Shown here: piece after piece, positions 1-10,424 of the stretch | Layout: each line of letters opens with the position of its first letter | Position numbering within the stretch: position 1 is the first letter of the stretch | NCBI RefSeq assembly: GCF_964332355.1 | Contig: NZ_OZ201293.1 | Coordinates: 496,001 to 560,000 of the forward strand | Source: Imbroritus primus | GTDB lineage: Bacteria; Pseudomonadota; Gammaproteobacteria; Burkholderiales; Burkholderiaceae | Reading direction: 5' to 3' | DNA: 64,000 nucleotides | Notes under the pieces: model-generated | Databases searched by the model: none | What the model saw: only the letters and a program-made list of their open reading frames with translations | What the model was told of the DNA's origin: nothing | Translations under genes and position numbers: made by a program

Positions 1-31
1 CCTCGGCAAGGCGATTGCGGAGGCGCTATGA
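1..31 (+). CDS. 3' end of an unidentified upstream gene
   Basis: The first bases give an open frame that reads LGKAIAEAL and ends in TGA at 29-31. Its stop overlaps the ATG of the glycerate kinase gene (ATGA overlap at 28-31), so the two genes are probably translationally coupled in one operon. Only nine residues are visible, too few to name the protein. Confidence 0.6.
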   Translation, partial: LGKAIAEAL

Positions 32-1338
32 GCCAGGGCGAGACCACACAGGCAACCGAGCAGGCACGGGCACTCCTGCGCCGCAGTTTCGACGCTGCCG
101 TGGCAGCGGCCGACCCGCGCCAGATGCTGGCGCAGCACCTGCCCGACCTGACGGGGTACCGGCGCGTACTGGCGGTCGGCGCAGGCAAGGCCGGTGGCGC
201 CATGGCGGTGGCGCTGGAACAGGCATGTGCCGGCAAGGTCGAGGTGTCGGGCATTGTCGTGACGCGCTATCACCATGCCTTGCCGACCAATCACATTCGG
301 GTGGTCGAGGCGGGCCATCCCGTGCCGGACGCTGCTGGCGAGGCGGCATCGCGTGACATTCTCGCGGCGGTTTCCGAGCTCGGCAGCGAAGACCTGCTGG
401 TGGTGCTGGTGTCCGGCGGCGGTTCGAGCCTGCTGTCCCTGCCTGCCGACGGCCTGACCATGGACGACCTGCGTGCGACCACCGATGCGCTGCTGCGTTG
501 CGGCGCGCCGATTACCGAGATGAATGTGGTGCGCAAGCACCTGTCGCGCATCCAGGGCGGCTGGCTGGCGCATGCGAGCCGCGCCCCGGTGGTGTCGCTG
601 ATCATTTCTGATGTGGCAGGCGACGATCCGAGCGCCATCGCGAGCGGCCCGACAGTGCCCGATCCCAGCACCTATGCGGATGCGCTGGCGATTCTCGAGC
701 GCTATCAGGCCGACGTGCCAGCACCGGTGCGCACGCGGCTGGAGCGCGGTGCGCGCGGCGAACTGCCGGAGACGCCCAAGCCAGGCGACCCCTGCTTCGC
801 GCGCGTCACCAACCGCCTGATCGCGACCGCCCAGGCGAGCCTGGAGGCCGGTGCCGCGCAGTTCGCGGCAGCCGGCATCCCGGTGATGATGCTCGGCGAC
901 ACGGTGACCGGCGAGGCGCGCGAAGTCGCCAAGGTGTACGCTGCGCTGGTGCGCCAGATCCGCCAGCACGGCACGCCGGCCGCTGCGCCCGTTGCGTTGA
1001 TTTCGGGTGGCGAGTGCACGGTCACCTTGCCTGCCGGCGTGAAGGGGCGGGGCGGGCGCTGTACTGAATTCCTGCTGTCGCTGGCCTGCGAGCTTGAAGG
1101 CATGCCAGGTCTCTACGCGCTGGCTGCGGATACCGATGGCATCGACGGTTCCGAGGACAATGCCGGCGGACTGCTCGACCCGCAGACTGCGCAACGCGCA
1201 GCGACTGCCGGCATGACACCGCGTGGCCAGCTTGATGCGCATGATGCCTTCGGCTTCTTTGCCGCCAGCGACGACCTGGTGACCACCGGCCCGACCTACA
1301 CGAACGTCAACGACTATCGCGCCATCCTGATCCTGTAA
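28..1338 (+). CDS. ttuD: glycerate 2-kinase (GckA/TtuD, MOFRL family)
   Basis: A 436-residue protein of the DUF4147/MOFRL glycerate kinase family, which phosphorylates D-glycerate with ATP to 2-phosphoglycerate in the glyoxylate/tartronate-semialdehyde route. The N-terminal half has the glycine-rich stretches of the family (AVGAGKAGGAMAVALE near residue 50, VSGGGSSLL near 135). The C-terminal MOFRL part holds LISGGECTVTL and GRGGRCTEFLLSLA, and the tail GPTYTNVNDYRAILI is typical. Length matches the family. The ATG overlaps the stop of the preceding gene, and pyrC begins three bases after the stop, so an operon is likely. A hydroxypyruvate reductase-like partner upstream would be expected but lies outside the window. 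Cytosolic. Confidence 0.88.
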   Translation: MSQGETTQATEQARALLRRSFDAAVAAADPRQMLAQHLPDLTGYRRVLAVGAGKAGGAMAVALEQACAGKVEVSGIVVTRYHHALPTNHIRVVEAGHPVPDAAGEAASRDILAAVSELGSEDLLVVLVSGGGSSLLSLPADGLTMDDLRATTDALLRCGAPITEMNVVRKHLSRIQGGWLAHASRAPVVSLIISDVAGDDPSAIASGPTVPDPSTYADALAILERYQADVPAPVRTRLERGARGELPETPKPGDPCFARVTNRLIATAQASLEAGAAQFAAAGIPVMMLGDTVTGEAREVAKVYAALVRQIRQHGTPAAAPVALISGGECTVTLPAGVKGRGGRCTEFLLSLACELEGMPGLYALAADTDGIDGSEDNAGGLLDPQTAQRAATAGMTPRGQLDAHDAFGFFAASDDLVTTGPTYTNVNDYRAILIL

Positions 1339-1341
1339 GCC

Positions 1342-2403
1342 ATGACTACTCAAACGACCTCCATCGCGACGCCGGATACGCTGACCATCACCCGACCCGA
1401 CGATCTGCACCTGCATCTGCGCGACGGCAACATCATCGCCAGTATCCTGCCGGAAACCGCGCGCCAGTTCGCACGCGCCATCATCATGCCGAACTTGCGC
1501 CCGCCGGTGGTCACCACCGAGCAGGCGCGCGGCTACCGTCAGCGCATCCTCGATGCATTGCCAGCTGGCATGTCGTTCGAGCCGCTGATGACGCTGTACC
1601 TCACCGACAATACGCGCGCCGAGGAAATCACCACAGCCCATGAGAGTGGCTTTATCCATGCGCTCAAGCTGTATCCGGCCGGTGCGACCACCAACAGCGA
1701 TGCTGGCGTGACCGATCTCGCGCGCTGCAGCGCCGTACTCGAGCGCATGCAGGCGGTGGGCATGCCGCTGCTGGTCCATGGCGAGGTCGCCGATTCGGCC
1801 GTCGATACCTTCGACCGCGAAGCGGTGTTCATCGACAAGGTGTTGATTCCGCTGCGCCGCCAATTCCCGGCGCTGAAGATCGTGTTCGAGCACATCACCA
1901 CGCGCCAGGCGGCGGAGTACGTGCGCGACGCCGAGGGGCCGATCGCCGCCACGATCACGCCGCAGCATTTGCTGTACAACCGCAATGCGCTATTCGTGGG
2001 TGGCATCCGGCCGCATTTCTATTGCCTGCCGGTGCTCAAGCGCGAAGAACACCGTCTGGCCCTGGTGGCAGCCGCTACGTCCGGCAATCCGCGTTTCTTC
2101 CTCGGGACCGACAGTGCGCCGCACGCCAAGGGCCTGAAGGAGCACGCCTGCGGCTGCGCCGGCTGCTACAGCGCGGCCAACGCCATGGAGCTGTACGCGG
2201 AGGCTTTCGAGGATGCGGGCGCGCTCGATCGACTGGAAGGGTTTGCCAGCTTCCACGGCGCCGACTTCTACGGCCTGCCGCGCAATACCGGCACCCTCAC
2301 GCTCAAGCGCATGGACTGGCAGTTGCCGGCCGAGATGCCGTTTGGCGATACCACCATCGTGCCGCTGCGCGGTGGTGAAACGATGCGGTGGAAGGCGCTC
2401 TGA
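1342..2403 (+). CDS. pyrC: dihydroorotase
   Basis: A 353-residue class II dihydroorotase, the zinc amidohydrolase that cyclises N-carbamoyl-L-aspartate to dihydroorotate in pyrimidine synthesis. The metal-binding HLHLR motif is near residue 22, the carboxylated lysine lies in HALKLYPAGATTNSD near residue 107, and later metal and substrate residues are in LLVHGEV, FEHITT, the HFYCLP segment and GTDSAPH. Length matches E. coli PyrC plus a short N-terminal extension. The start ATG follows the glycerate kinase stop by a few bases. The 3' end overlaps the GTG start of the DUF3025 gene by 16 bases. Confidence 0.95.
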   Translation: MTTQTTSIATPDTLTITRPDDLHLHLRDGNIIASILPETARQFARAIIMPNLRPPVVTTEQARGYRQRILDALPAGMSFEPLMTLYLTDNTRAEEITTAHESGFIHALKLYPAGATTNSDAGVTDLARCSAVLERMQAVGMPLLVHGEVADSAVDTFDREAVFIDKVLIPLRRQFPALKIVFEHITTRQAAEYVRDAEGPIAATITPQHLLYNRNALFVGGIRPHFYCLPVLKREEHRLALVAAATSGNPRFFLGTDSAPHAKGLKEHACGCAGCYSAANAMELYAEAFEDAGALDRLEGFASFHGADFYGLPRNTGTLTLKRMDWQLPAEMPFGDTTIVPLRGGETMRWKAL

Positions 2404-3227
2404 GGCACGGTGCAGCGCCCGGGCCCGCGATTGCCGCGTGGCCCGGTCCACTGGCCGATATCGATTGGTCGCAGCCCTGGCTGGCACCATATCGCACCAT
2501 CGGTGAGCCGCTGGCCGAAGCCGTCCGCTCCGGGGCCACACTCACCACGCTGCTCAGCGCAGAAGCTGATTGTCGGGGCCTGGTCAATGCGGCCGGCCAT
2601 CGCGTGCACTTCATTGCCCAGTCGGAACTCCCGAGGGGCGTGGCCTACGAAACGCACATCCATGCGACCGGCGGCGTACCGACGCGCGACAACCTGCACG
2701 ATTTCTTCAATGCCCTGATCTGGCTGCATTTTCCGCAGACCAAGGCGCGGCTCAATGCCGTGCAGGCGGAGCAGATTGCGCTGCATGGCCAACAGGTGCG
2801 TGGCGCGGTGCGCGATGCGGCGACGCTGTTCGACGAAAACGCAGCGCTCGTGATGTCCGCCGATGCCGGACTGCATGCGGATCTGCGCGCTTTTTCGTGG
2901 CACCGGTTGTTCGTGACGCGCCGCGCCGCCTGGGCGGATTGCCGGGTGCTGATCTTTGGTCACGCTTTGCTGGAAAAACTGGTTTCTCCCTACCGTGGTA
3001 TCACGGCGCACGCCTGGCTGTCTGATGGCCCTGCCGCGCCGCGATGGCCGGATGCTGACCTTGCTGGCGCCCTCGCGGCGACACCGCTTGCCAGCCGCAT
3101 GCTCACACCCTTGCCGGTACTCGGCATTCCGGGATGGTGGTCAGGCAATAGCGATCCTGCGTTCTACGCGGACGCGACCGTCTTCCGGCCGGGGCGGCGC
3201 GATGCCCGGTCGGCGCGCATCGCATGA
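2388..3227 (+). CDS. DUF3025 domain-containing protein
   Basis: A 279-residue protein of the DUF3025 family, whose function is not established. Recognisable conserved stretches are HFIAQSELPRGVAYETHIH (residues about 75-95), DNLHDFFNALIWLHFPQTK and the RDAATLFDENAAL segment. No signal peptide or membrane segment is visible, so a soluble cytosolic protein is likely. The chosen start is GTG at 2388, inside the end of pyrC. This overlap, also common in related Burkholderiales, suggests translational coupling. A later start cannot be excluded because there is no clear ribosome binding site. It ends about 30 bases before rnpB. Confidence 0.75.
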   Translation: MEGALRHGAAPGPAIAAWPGPLADIDWSQPWLAPYRTIGEPLAEAVRSGATLTTLLSAEADCRGLVNAAGHRVHFIAQSELPRGVAYETHIHATGGVPTRDNLHDFFNALIWLHFPQTKARLNAVQAEQIALHGQQVRGAVRDAATLFDENAALVMSADAGLHADLRAFSWHRLFVTRRAAWADCRVLIFGHALLEKLVSPYRGITAHAWLSDGPAAPRWPDADLAGALAATPLASRMLTPLPVLGIPGWWSGNSDPAFYADATVFRPGRRDARSARIA

Positions 3228-3255
3228 ATGATGGGATGGTGGTAGACTGCGCCCC

Positions 3256-3573
3256 GCGAAGCAGGACAGGCAATCGCTGCTTCCGCGCATGCGCGGAAGG
3301 GGAGGAAAGTCCGGACTCCACAGGGCAGGGTGATGGCTAACGACCATCCGCGGTGACGCGAGGAACAGGGCCACAGAGACGAGCGTATTCAGTTACGGTG
3401 AAACGCGGTAACCTCCACCCGGAGCAATCCCAAGTAGGCAGGCATTGAAGCGGCCCGCCGAGCCTGCGGGTAGGGAGCTAGAACCGGCCGGTAACGGCCG
3501 GTCCAGATGAATGATTGCCACGGTACGCGGCTTCGCGTACTGCACAGAATCCGGCTTATCGACCTGCTTCGCC
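3256..3573 (+). ncRNA. rnpB: RNase P RNA (class A)
   Basis: The catalytic RNA of RNase P, which matures tRNA 5' ends. The hallmark segment GAGGAAAGTCCGGACTCC lies near 3302-3319, and the matching 3' consensus ACAGAATCCGGCTTAT at 3544-3559. The P1 helix closes exactly: CGAAGCAGG at 3256-3264 is complementary to CCTGCTTCG at 3563-3571. A short T-run (3574-3578) follows and probably ends transcription. The RNA lies between the DUF3025 gene and a convergent OsmC gene. Ends are assigned from the P1 pairing and may be off by a few bases. Confidence 0.95.
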
Positions 3574-3636
3574 CTTTTTCCATGCTTGCGCAGGCTTTCG
3601 TGCGCATCGTTCCCGGCGTCCTGCCGGTCGAGGGCC

Positions 3637-4059
3637 TCAGGCCTCGACGATTTCCAGGGTATGGCTCATTTCCGCCGACTTGGCCAGCATGATCGAGGCC
3701 GAGCAGTACTTGTCGTGTGACAGCTGGATCGCACGCTCCACCGTCTCCCGCTTCAGGTTGCGCCCGGTCACGGTAAAGTGGAACACGATGCGCGTAAATA
3801 CCTTGGGATCTTCGCCTGCGCGTTCGGCTTCCAGGCGGACGGTGCAGCCCAGCACATCCTGGCGGCTGCGCTTGAGGATCAGTACCACGTCATAGGCGGT
3901 GCAACCGCCAGTGCCAAGGAGCACCATCTCCATCGGGCGTGGGGCGAGATTATTGCCGCCCCCTTCCGGTGCGCCGTCCATGGCTACGATGTGGCCGCTG
4001 CCCGTCTCCGCGATAAAACTCATGCCCTGTGGGCCCATCCAGCTGACCTTGCATTCCAT
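3637..4059 (-). CDS. OsmC/Ohr family protein
   Basis: A 140-residue OsmC-family protein. These small dimeric enzymes reduce organic hydroperoxides with two reactive cysteines. The first conserved cysteine is in LGTGGCTAYDVV (near residue 53) and the second in RQDVLGCTVRLEAER (near residue 73). Later stretches include FHFTVTGRNL and AIQLSHDKYCSASIML. The DKYCSAS segment places it in the YhfA-like branch rather than Ohr. Length is normal. It reads towards rnpB, separated by about 60 bases. No operon partner is seen. Exact substrate unknown. Confidence 0.85.
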   Translation of the reverse strand: MECKVSWMGPQGMSFIAETGSGHIVAMDGAPEGGGNNLAPRPMEMVLLGTGGCTAYDVVLILKRSRQDVLGCTVRLEAERAGEDPKVFTRIVFHFTVTGRNLKRETVERAIQLSHDKYCSASIMLAKSAEMSHTLEIVEA

Positions 4060-4330
4060 GACGCATTCCGTTGAGTGGTAAACAAGAAACGATTGTACCG
4101 ATTCTGCGACTACCCAATGTACAGGGCCAGAGTGGAATGGAATTGCTGCAGTGCAGCACGTGACGGCCGCTGCACCATGGTGGGGCGGGGTTGAGTTTAC
4201 CCTCTAAAGGTGGTCTGTCGCGGCTACGCAACTCGTATTAAACAATTGATTTATAAGGAATTAATCCTGATTTATGGCCGGTGAAACTATTTTTTACAAT
4301 ACAAAACGGCATTTCACGCGACAACTTATC
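4060..4330. other. intergenic stretch upstream of the OsmC gene and the small RNA
   Basis: No coding potential is seen on either strand. The right part (about 4235-4320) is clearly AT-rich compared with its surroundings and probably holds promoter or upstream-activating sequence for the unit starting near 4365. The left part must hold the promoter of the leftward OsmC gene, but no convincing -35/-10 pair was found. Confidence 0.4.
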
Positions 4331-4358
4331 TTGCGTTGCACAACCGGTTGTGTATAAT
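4331..4358 (+). promoter_or_regulatory. sigma-70 promoter of a candidate small RNA
   Basis: TTGCGT at 4331-4336 and a perfect TATAAT at 4353-4358 are separated by 16 bases, with a TG just upstream of the -10 (extended -10). Transcription should start near 4365. It is among the best sigma-70 matches seen in the window and is preceded by AT-rich DNA. Confidence 0.75.
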
Positions 4359-4364
4359 GGGAAC

Positions 4365-4508
4365 CATTGATTGACGCACTTCATGAGTTCCGCTAGGCAA
4401 GGTAATGTGGCTTAAGCGACGCCTCTGAGTTGTCAGTCTCCCAGTGTCTCCTCCACCCTCCTCCTTTGGTGGATTTAAACCCAAGCCTCGCGGCTTGGGT
4501 TTTTTTTC
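4365..4508 (+). ncRNA. candidate small RNA with an anti-Shine-Dalgarno loop
   Basis: A transcript of about 144 nt is predicted from a strong promoter (4331-4358) to an intrinsic terminator (4478-4508). No start codon with a ribosome binding site is seen inside. A hairpin with arms TCCACC (4452-4457) and GGTGGA (4468-4473) presents the loop CTCCTCCTTT (4458-4467), which contains CCTCCTTT, the same bases as the anti-Shine-Dalgarno end of 16S rRNA. Further CTCC motifs lie just upstream (near 4437 and 4447). sRNAs with exposed CCUCC loops are known in other proteobacteria as binders of ribosome binding sites. It could instead be an attenuated leader of rplM, which starts about 195 bases downstream. 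Confidence 0.6.
4478..4508 (+). terminator. intrinsic terminator of the candidate small RNA
   Basis: Arms AACCCAAGCC (4478-4487) and GGCTTGGGTT (4492-4501) pair perfectly around a TCGC loop, and a run of T follows to 4507. This is a textbook rho-independent terminator and would separate the small RNA from rplM. Confidence 0.9.
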
Positions 4509-4537
4509 GTCTTTTTACATTGCTTGCCGATATTCCT

Positions 4538-4565
4538 TGTTTTTTCAAGGGTTTATGGATAGAAT
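4538..4565 (+). promoter_or_regulatory. probable promoter of rplM-rpsI
   Basis: TTGTTT at 4538-4543 and TAGAAT at 4560-4565 with a 16-base spacer lie after the upstream terminator and before rplM. They would give a 5' leader of about 130 bases. Confidence 0.5.
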
Positions 4566-4701
4566 CCTCGGTTTCCCCGTTGCCCATGGGGGAAATCCGT
4601 GCGCTATAGCGCGTGCGGCAGGGCGGCTTGTATCAAGCGGCGCATATGAACGTCATGCGATGCAAGACCGAAATCGGGCGCATTCAATGTCAGGAAATAT
4701 C

Positions 4702-5130
4702 ATGAAAACCTTTTCCGCCAAGCCTGCAGAGGTCGAGCGCGAGTGGTTCGTGATTGACGCGACGGACAAAGTCCTCGGCCGTGTTGCCAGCGAAGTGGCA
4801 CGCCGACTGCGCGGCAAGCACAAGCCGGAATTTACTCCGCACGTCGACACGGGTGACTACATCATCGTTGTCAACGCAGGCAAGCTGCGCGTGACGGGCG
4901 CGAAAGCGACCGACAAGATCTACTATCGCCACACCGGCTATCCGGGTGGTATCCGCGAAATCAGTTTCGACAAGATGCAGCAGCGTTTCCCGGGCCGCGC
5001 CCTGGAAAAGGCCGTGAAGGGCATGTTGCCGAAGGGTCCGCTGGGCTACGCGATGATCAAGAAGCTGAAGGTGTACGCCGACGCTGATCATCCGCATACC
5101 GCGCAGCAGCCGAAAGCGCTTGAAATCTAA
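4702..5130 (+). CDS. rplM: 50S ribosomal protein L13
   Basis: A 142-residue L13, a large-subunit protein that binds 23S rRNA early in assembly. The N-terminus MKTFSAKPAEVEREWFVIDA, the central IIVVNAGKLRVTG and YYRHTGYPGG stretches and the GMLPKGPLGYAM segment are diagnostic. The frame is open further upstream, but ATG 4702 gives the family length and is preceded by an AGGAAA ribosome binding site at 4692-4697. rpsI follows after 11 bases, the usual conserved pair. Confidence 0.98.
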   Translation: MKTFSAKPAEVEREWFVIDATDKVLGRVASEVARRLRGKHKPEFTPHVDTGDYIIVVNAGKLRVTGAKATDKIYYRHTGYPGGIREISFDKMQQRFPGRALEKAVKGMLPKGPLGYAMIKKLKVYADADHPHTAQQPKALEI

Positions 5131-5141
5131 GGGGCCCAGCC

Positions 5142-5534
5142 ATGATCGGAAACTGGAACTATGGTACCGGCCGCCGCAAGAGCGCAGTGGCTCGTGTGTT
5201 CATCAAATCGGGCAAGGGCGATATCGTCGTCAATGGCAAGCCCATCACCGAGTATTTCGCTCGCGAAACCTCGCTGATGATCGTGCGCCAGCCGCTCGAA
5301 CTGACTGAAAATGCCGCAACGTTCGACATCAAGGTCAACGTGTCGGGTGGTGGTGAAACCGGCCAGGCTGGCGCTGTCCGCCACGGCATCACGCGCGCCC
5401 TGATCGACTATGACGCCACGCTGAAGTCGGCGCTGTCGAACGCTGGCTTCGTGACGCGCGATGCGCGTGAAGTCGAGCGTAAGAAGGTCGGTCTGCGCAA
5501 GGCCCGCCGCGCCAAGCAGTTCTCGAAGCGTTAA
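5142..5534 (+). CDS. rpsI: 30S ribosomal protein S9
   Basis: A 130-residue S9 of the small ribosomal subunit. It begins with the YGTGRRKSAVARVFIKSG motif and ends in the basic tail KARRAKQFSKR, whose last residues reach the P-site tRNA in known ribosomes. It is co-transcribed with rplM and followed by a strong terminator at 5582-5615. Length and sequence are normal. Confidence 0.98.
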   Translation: MIGNWNYGTGRRKSAVARVFIKSGKGDIVVNGKPITEYFARETSLMIVRQPLELTENAATFDIKVNVSGGGETGQAGAVRHGITRALIDYDATLKSALSNAGFVTRDAREVERKKVGLRKARRAKQFSKR

Positions 5535-5581
5535 TCGCTTCCGGAGCGTGTGTCCGGCCCATATGGTCCGGAAGCGCAGCG

Positions 5582-5615
5582 AAAAAGCCGCACAGTTTGC
5601 TGTGCGGCTTTTTTT
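5582..5615 (+). terminator. intrinsic terminator of rplM-rpsI
   Basis: GCCGCACAG (5587-5595) and CTGTGCGGC (5600-5608) form a perfect 9-bp stem with a TTTG loop. It is preceded by an A-run and followed by seven T, so it may act in both directions. Confidence 0.95.
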
Positions 5616-5888
5616 CGGCCACGTGTACTGGTTTTCCAGGCCGGATGAGGCGACGTACGCCCCGGCGGGGTTGTTCGGCGGCCGCTGTGACCGCTCCAGC
5701 GTGGCGGACACACCTTGCCTCCAAGCGCGCACGGGTGCTGCAGGGGAGGGGTATCGCAAAAGCCCTGTGCGCCGCAAAAGACCATATCCGCGCCCAGCCA
5801 AGGATTGCCCCTATTGAATTTGGTCCTTCCGGCACAAACTGTCCGAAAGGCTTAGAATGTCGTTGTACAACCCCTACAGGAGAACCCA
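5616..5888. other. intergenic stretch between rpsI and erpA
   Basis: About 270 bases with no convincing gene. A TAGAAT hexamer at 5853-5858 could be the -10 of erpA, but its -35 is poor. An AGGAG ribosome binding site (5878-5882) lies just before the erpA ATG. Confidence 0.4.
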
Positions 5889-6263
5889 ATGAGCGAAGTC
5901 GCCGAAGCAACCGCTGCCGACATGAGCGAGGTTCCGTCGCCGCTGGTGTTCACTGACAGCGCGGCGGGCAAGGTCAAGCAACTGATCGATGAGGAGGGCA
6001 ATCCGGCCCTGAAACTGCGCGTGTTCGTGCAGGGCGGTGGCTGTTCTGGCTTCCAGTACGGTTTCACGTTCGACGAGGATGTGAACGAAGATGATACCGC
6101 CATGGAAAAGAATGGCGTGACCCTGTTGATCGACTCCATGAGCTTCCAGTACCTGGTTGGCGCGGAGATCGACTACAAGGAAGACATCAGCGGCGCCCAG
6201 TTCGTCATCAAAAATCCGAACGCGACCACCAGCTGCGGCTGCGGCTCATCGTTCTCGGTCTGA
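5889..6263 (+). CDS. erpA: iron-sulfur cluster insertion protein ErpA
   Basis: A 124-residue A-type carrier that passes Fe-S clusters to apo-enzymes, including isoprenoid synthesis enzymes. The three cluster cysteines are in GGGCSGFQYGF (near residue 55) and SCGCGSSF near the C-terminus. LVFTDSAAGKVKQLIDEEGN and QYLVGAEIDYKED are family stretches. The ATG at 5889 follows an AGGAG with normal spacing. It is monocistronic: a bidirectional terminator follows and copA converges from the right. Confidence 0.95.
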   Translation: MSEVAEATAADMSEVPSPLVFTDSAAGKVKQLIDEEGNPALKLRVFVQGGGCSGFQYGFTFDEDVNEDDTAMEKNGVTLLIDSMSFQYLVGAEIDYKEDISGAQFVIKNPNATTSCGCGSSFSV

Positions 6264-6316
6264 GGCGGATTCCCTCCGGCCTCACAAGAGGCTCTCGCGA
6301 AGCACTGGCCCGATTG

Positions 6317-6343
6317 AAAAACCCCGCATCGCGGGGTTTTTTA
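6317..6343. terminator. bidirectional intrinsic terminator between erpA and copA
   Basis: ACCCCGC (6321-6327) pairs with GCGGGGT (6331-6337) around a short loop. A-run on the left and T-run on the right suit termination of both erpA and the convergent copA. Confidence 0.85.
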
Positions 6344-6431
6344 TTGTCCGACGATAGGCTCCAAGAGCCCCGACGGGGTGGAACGTCCGGATCCCGCAAC
6401 CCATCGCATCGCTCCCGGTAGCCGGCCGGGC

Positions 6432-8921
<2,490 letters not shown>

Positions 8922-8963
8922 TTCCGCTCCTTGCAATCGAGGATTCGTTGCATCTTGCCAGCT

Positions 8964-8994
8964 ACTGTAAAGCTTCCGATCATGGCAAGGTCAA
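8964..8994 (-). promoter_or_regulatory. MerR/CueR-type promoter of copA (19-bp spacer)
   Basis: Read on the minus strand, TTGACC (8994-8989) and TACAGT (8969-8964) are separated by 19 bases instead of 17, the signature of MerR-family activated promoters. The spacer holds an imperfect dyad, CTTGCC opposite GGAAGC. The position, about 40 bases upstream of the copA start, fits copper induction through a CueR homologue encoded elsewhere. Confidence 0.7.
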
Positions 8995-9084
8995 GCCCCT
9001 CTACCCTTGAAGGCAGCATGCGGTCAGGGCAACCGGGCACGGCGCGGCAGGGCCAAAGGAACAGGGAAACGGAGCGGGAGATGC

Positions 9085-10248
9085 TCAGGCCGGATACAGG
9101 GCACCCAGGATGCGCGGACCGTGCGCTCCGGTGACGGCCGGCTCATTCCCCGGCAGGCCCTCGATGCATTGGCGCGCCAGCCAGGCAAAGGCCAGCGCCT
9201 CGATCTGCTGGGGCGGCACACCATGCTCGGCGGAAGTACTGACGGCGACCGCCGGCAGCGCCTCGCGCAGATAGGTCACCACAGCGGCATTGCGAGCGCC
9301 GCCGCCACAGAGGATGAGGCTTCGCGCGTCGGGTGCGTGGCTGCGGATATCGCGGGCGATCGCCTCCCCAGTCAGGGCAACCAGGGTGGCTTGCACATCG
9401 GCGGGCAGCAGGGTGGGAAACGCTTGCAGACGTTCGTCCAGCCATGCTGCATTGAACAGGTCGCGGCCGGTGCTCTTTGGCGGTTGCTGGGCGAAGTACG
9501 GATCTTCCAGCAGATGCGCCAGCAGTCCGGCATGTACCGTACCTGTCTGCGCCCATGCACCGCCCGCATCGTAGGTCGTGCCGCGATGGCGCTGCACCCA
9601 CAGGTCGAGCAGGACATTGCCCGGGCCACAGTCGAAGCCGCGTACCGGCGCGGTACTGCCGGCGGGCGGCAGGATGCTGATATTGGAGAACCCGCCCAGG
9701 TTGCAGGCCACGCGGGTATCCGGCGCACCGCCAAACAGGGCCTGATGGAAAGCGGGCACCAGCGGCGCACCCTGGCCGCCCGCCGCGATATCGCGGCTGC
9801 GGAAGTCGGCCACCACGGAGATGCCTGTCAGCTCGGCCAGCAGCGCGGGATGCTGGGTTTGCCGCGTATAGCCGACGCCGTCGTGCAGGCCGGGCTGGTG
9901 GCGGATGGTTTGGCCGTGGGCGCCGATGGCGCATACGCTGCCCGGCGCGGCTTGGCTGTTGGCAAGCAATTGCGCAACGCAGTCGGCATAGCAGCGCGCC
10001 AGCGCGTTGGCCGCCAGCGCCTCGCGATGAATCTCATCCGCTCCGCTGGACTGCAGGGCAAGCAGAGCGTCACGCAAGGCCGCCGGAAACTCACGGTAGG
10101 CCGCCGCCATGACCACGGGACCGTCGCCGGAAAACTCCACCAGGACACCGTCGACCCCATCGAGGCTGGTGCCGGACATCAGTCCGATGAAGCGCCGGGA
10201 GGCAGGATGCGCCGGGGAAGGAGGGGAAGAGCGGGTGTCGGATGGCAT
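9085..10248 (-). CDS. anmK: anhydro-N-acetylmuramic acid kinase
   Basis: A 387-residue AnmK, which hydrolyses and phosphorylates 1,6-anhydro-MurNAc to MurNAc-6-phosphate during cell-wall recycling. The N-terminal phosphate-binding motif is GLMSGTSLDGVDGVLVEF, followed by ALAANALARCYADCV, GAHGQTIRHQP, NLGGFSNISILP, DCGPGNVLLDLW and the C-terminal ILCGGGARNA. Length is close to the family norm of about 370. It lies downstream of an M23 cell-wall peptidase gene on the same strand but behind a terminator, so it is probably transcribed separately. Confidence 0.95.
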   Translation of the reverse strand: MPSDTRSSPPSPAHPASRRFIGLMSGTSLDGVDGVLVEFSGDGPVVMAAAYREFPAALRDALLALQSSGADEIHREALAANALARCYADCVAQLLANSQAAPGSVCAIGAHGQTIRHQPGLHDGVGYTRQTQHPALLAELTGISVVADFRSRDIAAGGQGAPLVPAFHQALFGGAPDTRVACNLGGFSNISILPPAGSTAPVRGFDCGPGNVLLDLWVQRHRGTTYDAGGAWAQTGTVHAGLLAHLLEDPYFAQQPPKSTGRDLFNAAWLDERLQAFPTLLPADVQATLVALTGEAIARDIRSHAPDARSLILCGGGARNAAVVTYLREALPAVAVSTSAEHGVPPQQIEALAFAWLARQCIEGLPGNEPAVTGAHGPRILGALYPA

Positions 10249-10344
10249 GCGGCTAGCTTACCGCAGGTCCGTGAAAAATGCCCCTCCCGCGCGTGCCCCG
10301 ATGCTTGCCGGGCATGGCTTCTGGCGCATCCGCGCTCGACAATG

Positions 10345-10372
10345 AAAAACGCCCGCCGGAATGCGGCGGGCG
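10345..10372 (-). terminator. intrinsic terminator of the M23 peptidase gene
   Basis: CGCCCGCCG (10350-10358) and CGGCGGGCG (10364-10372) form a 9-bp GC stem. On the minus strand it is followed by a five-T run (10349-10345). Confidence 0.9.
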
Positions 10373-10424
10373 TGACAGCTGGTGTTGCAGCGGGGGGATC
10401 GCCCCAGGCGCGGAGCGGTCGTGC

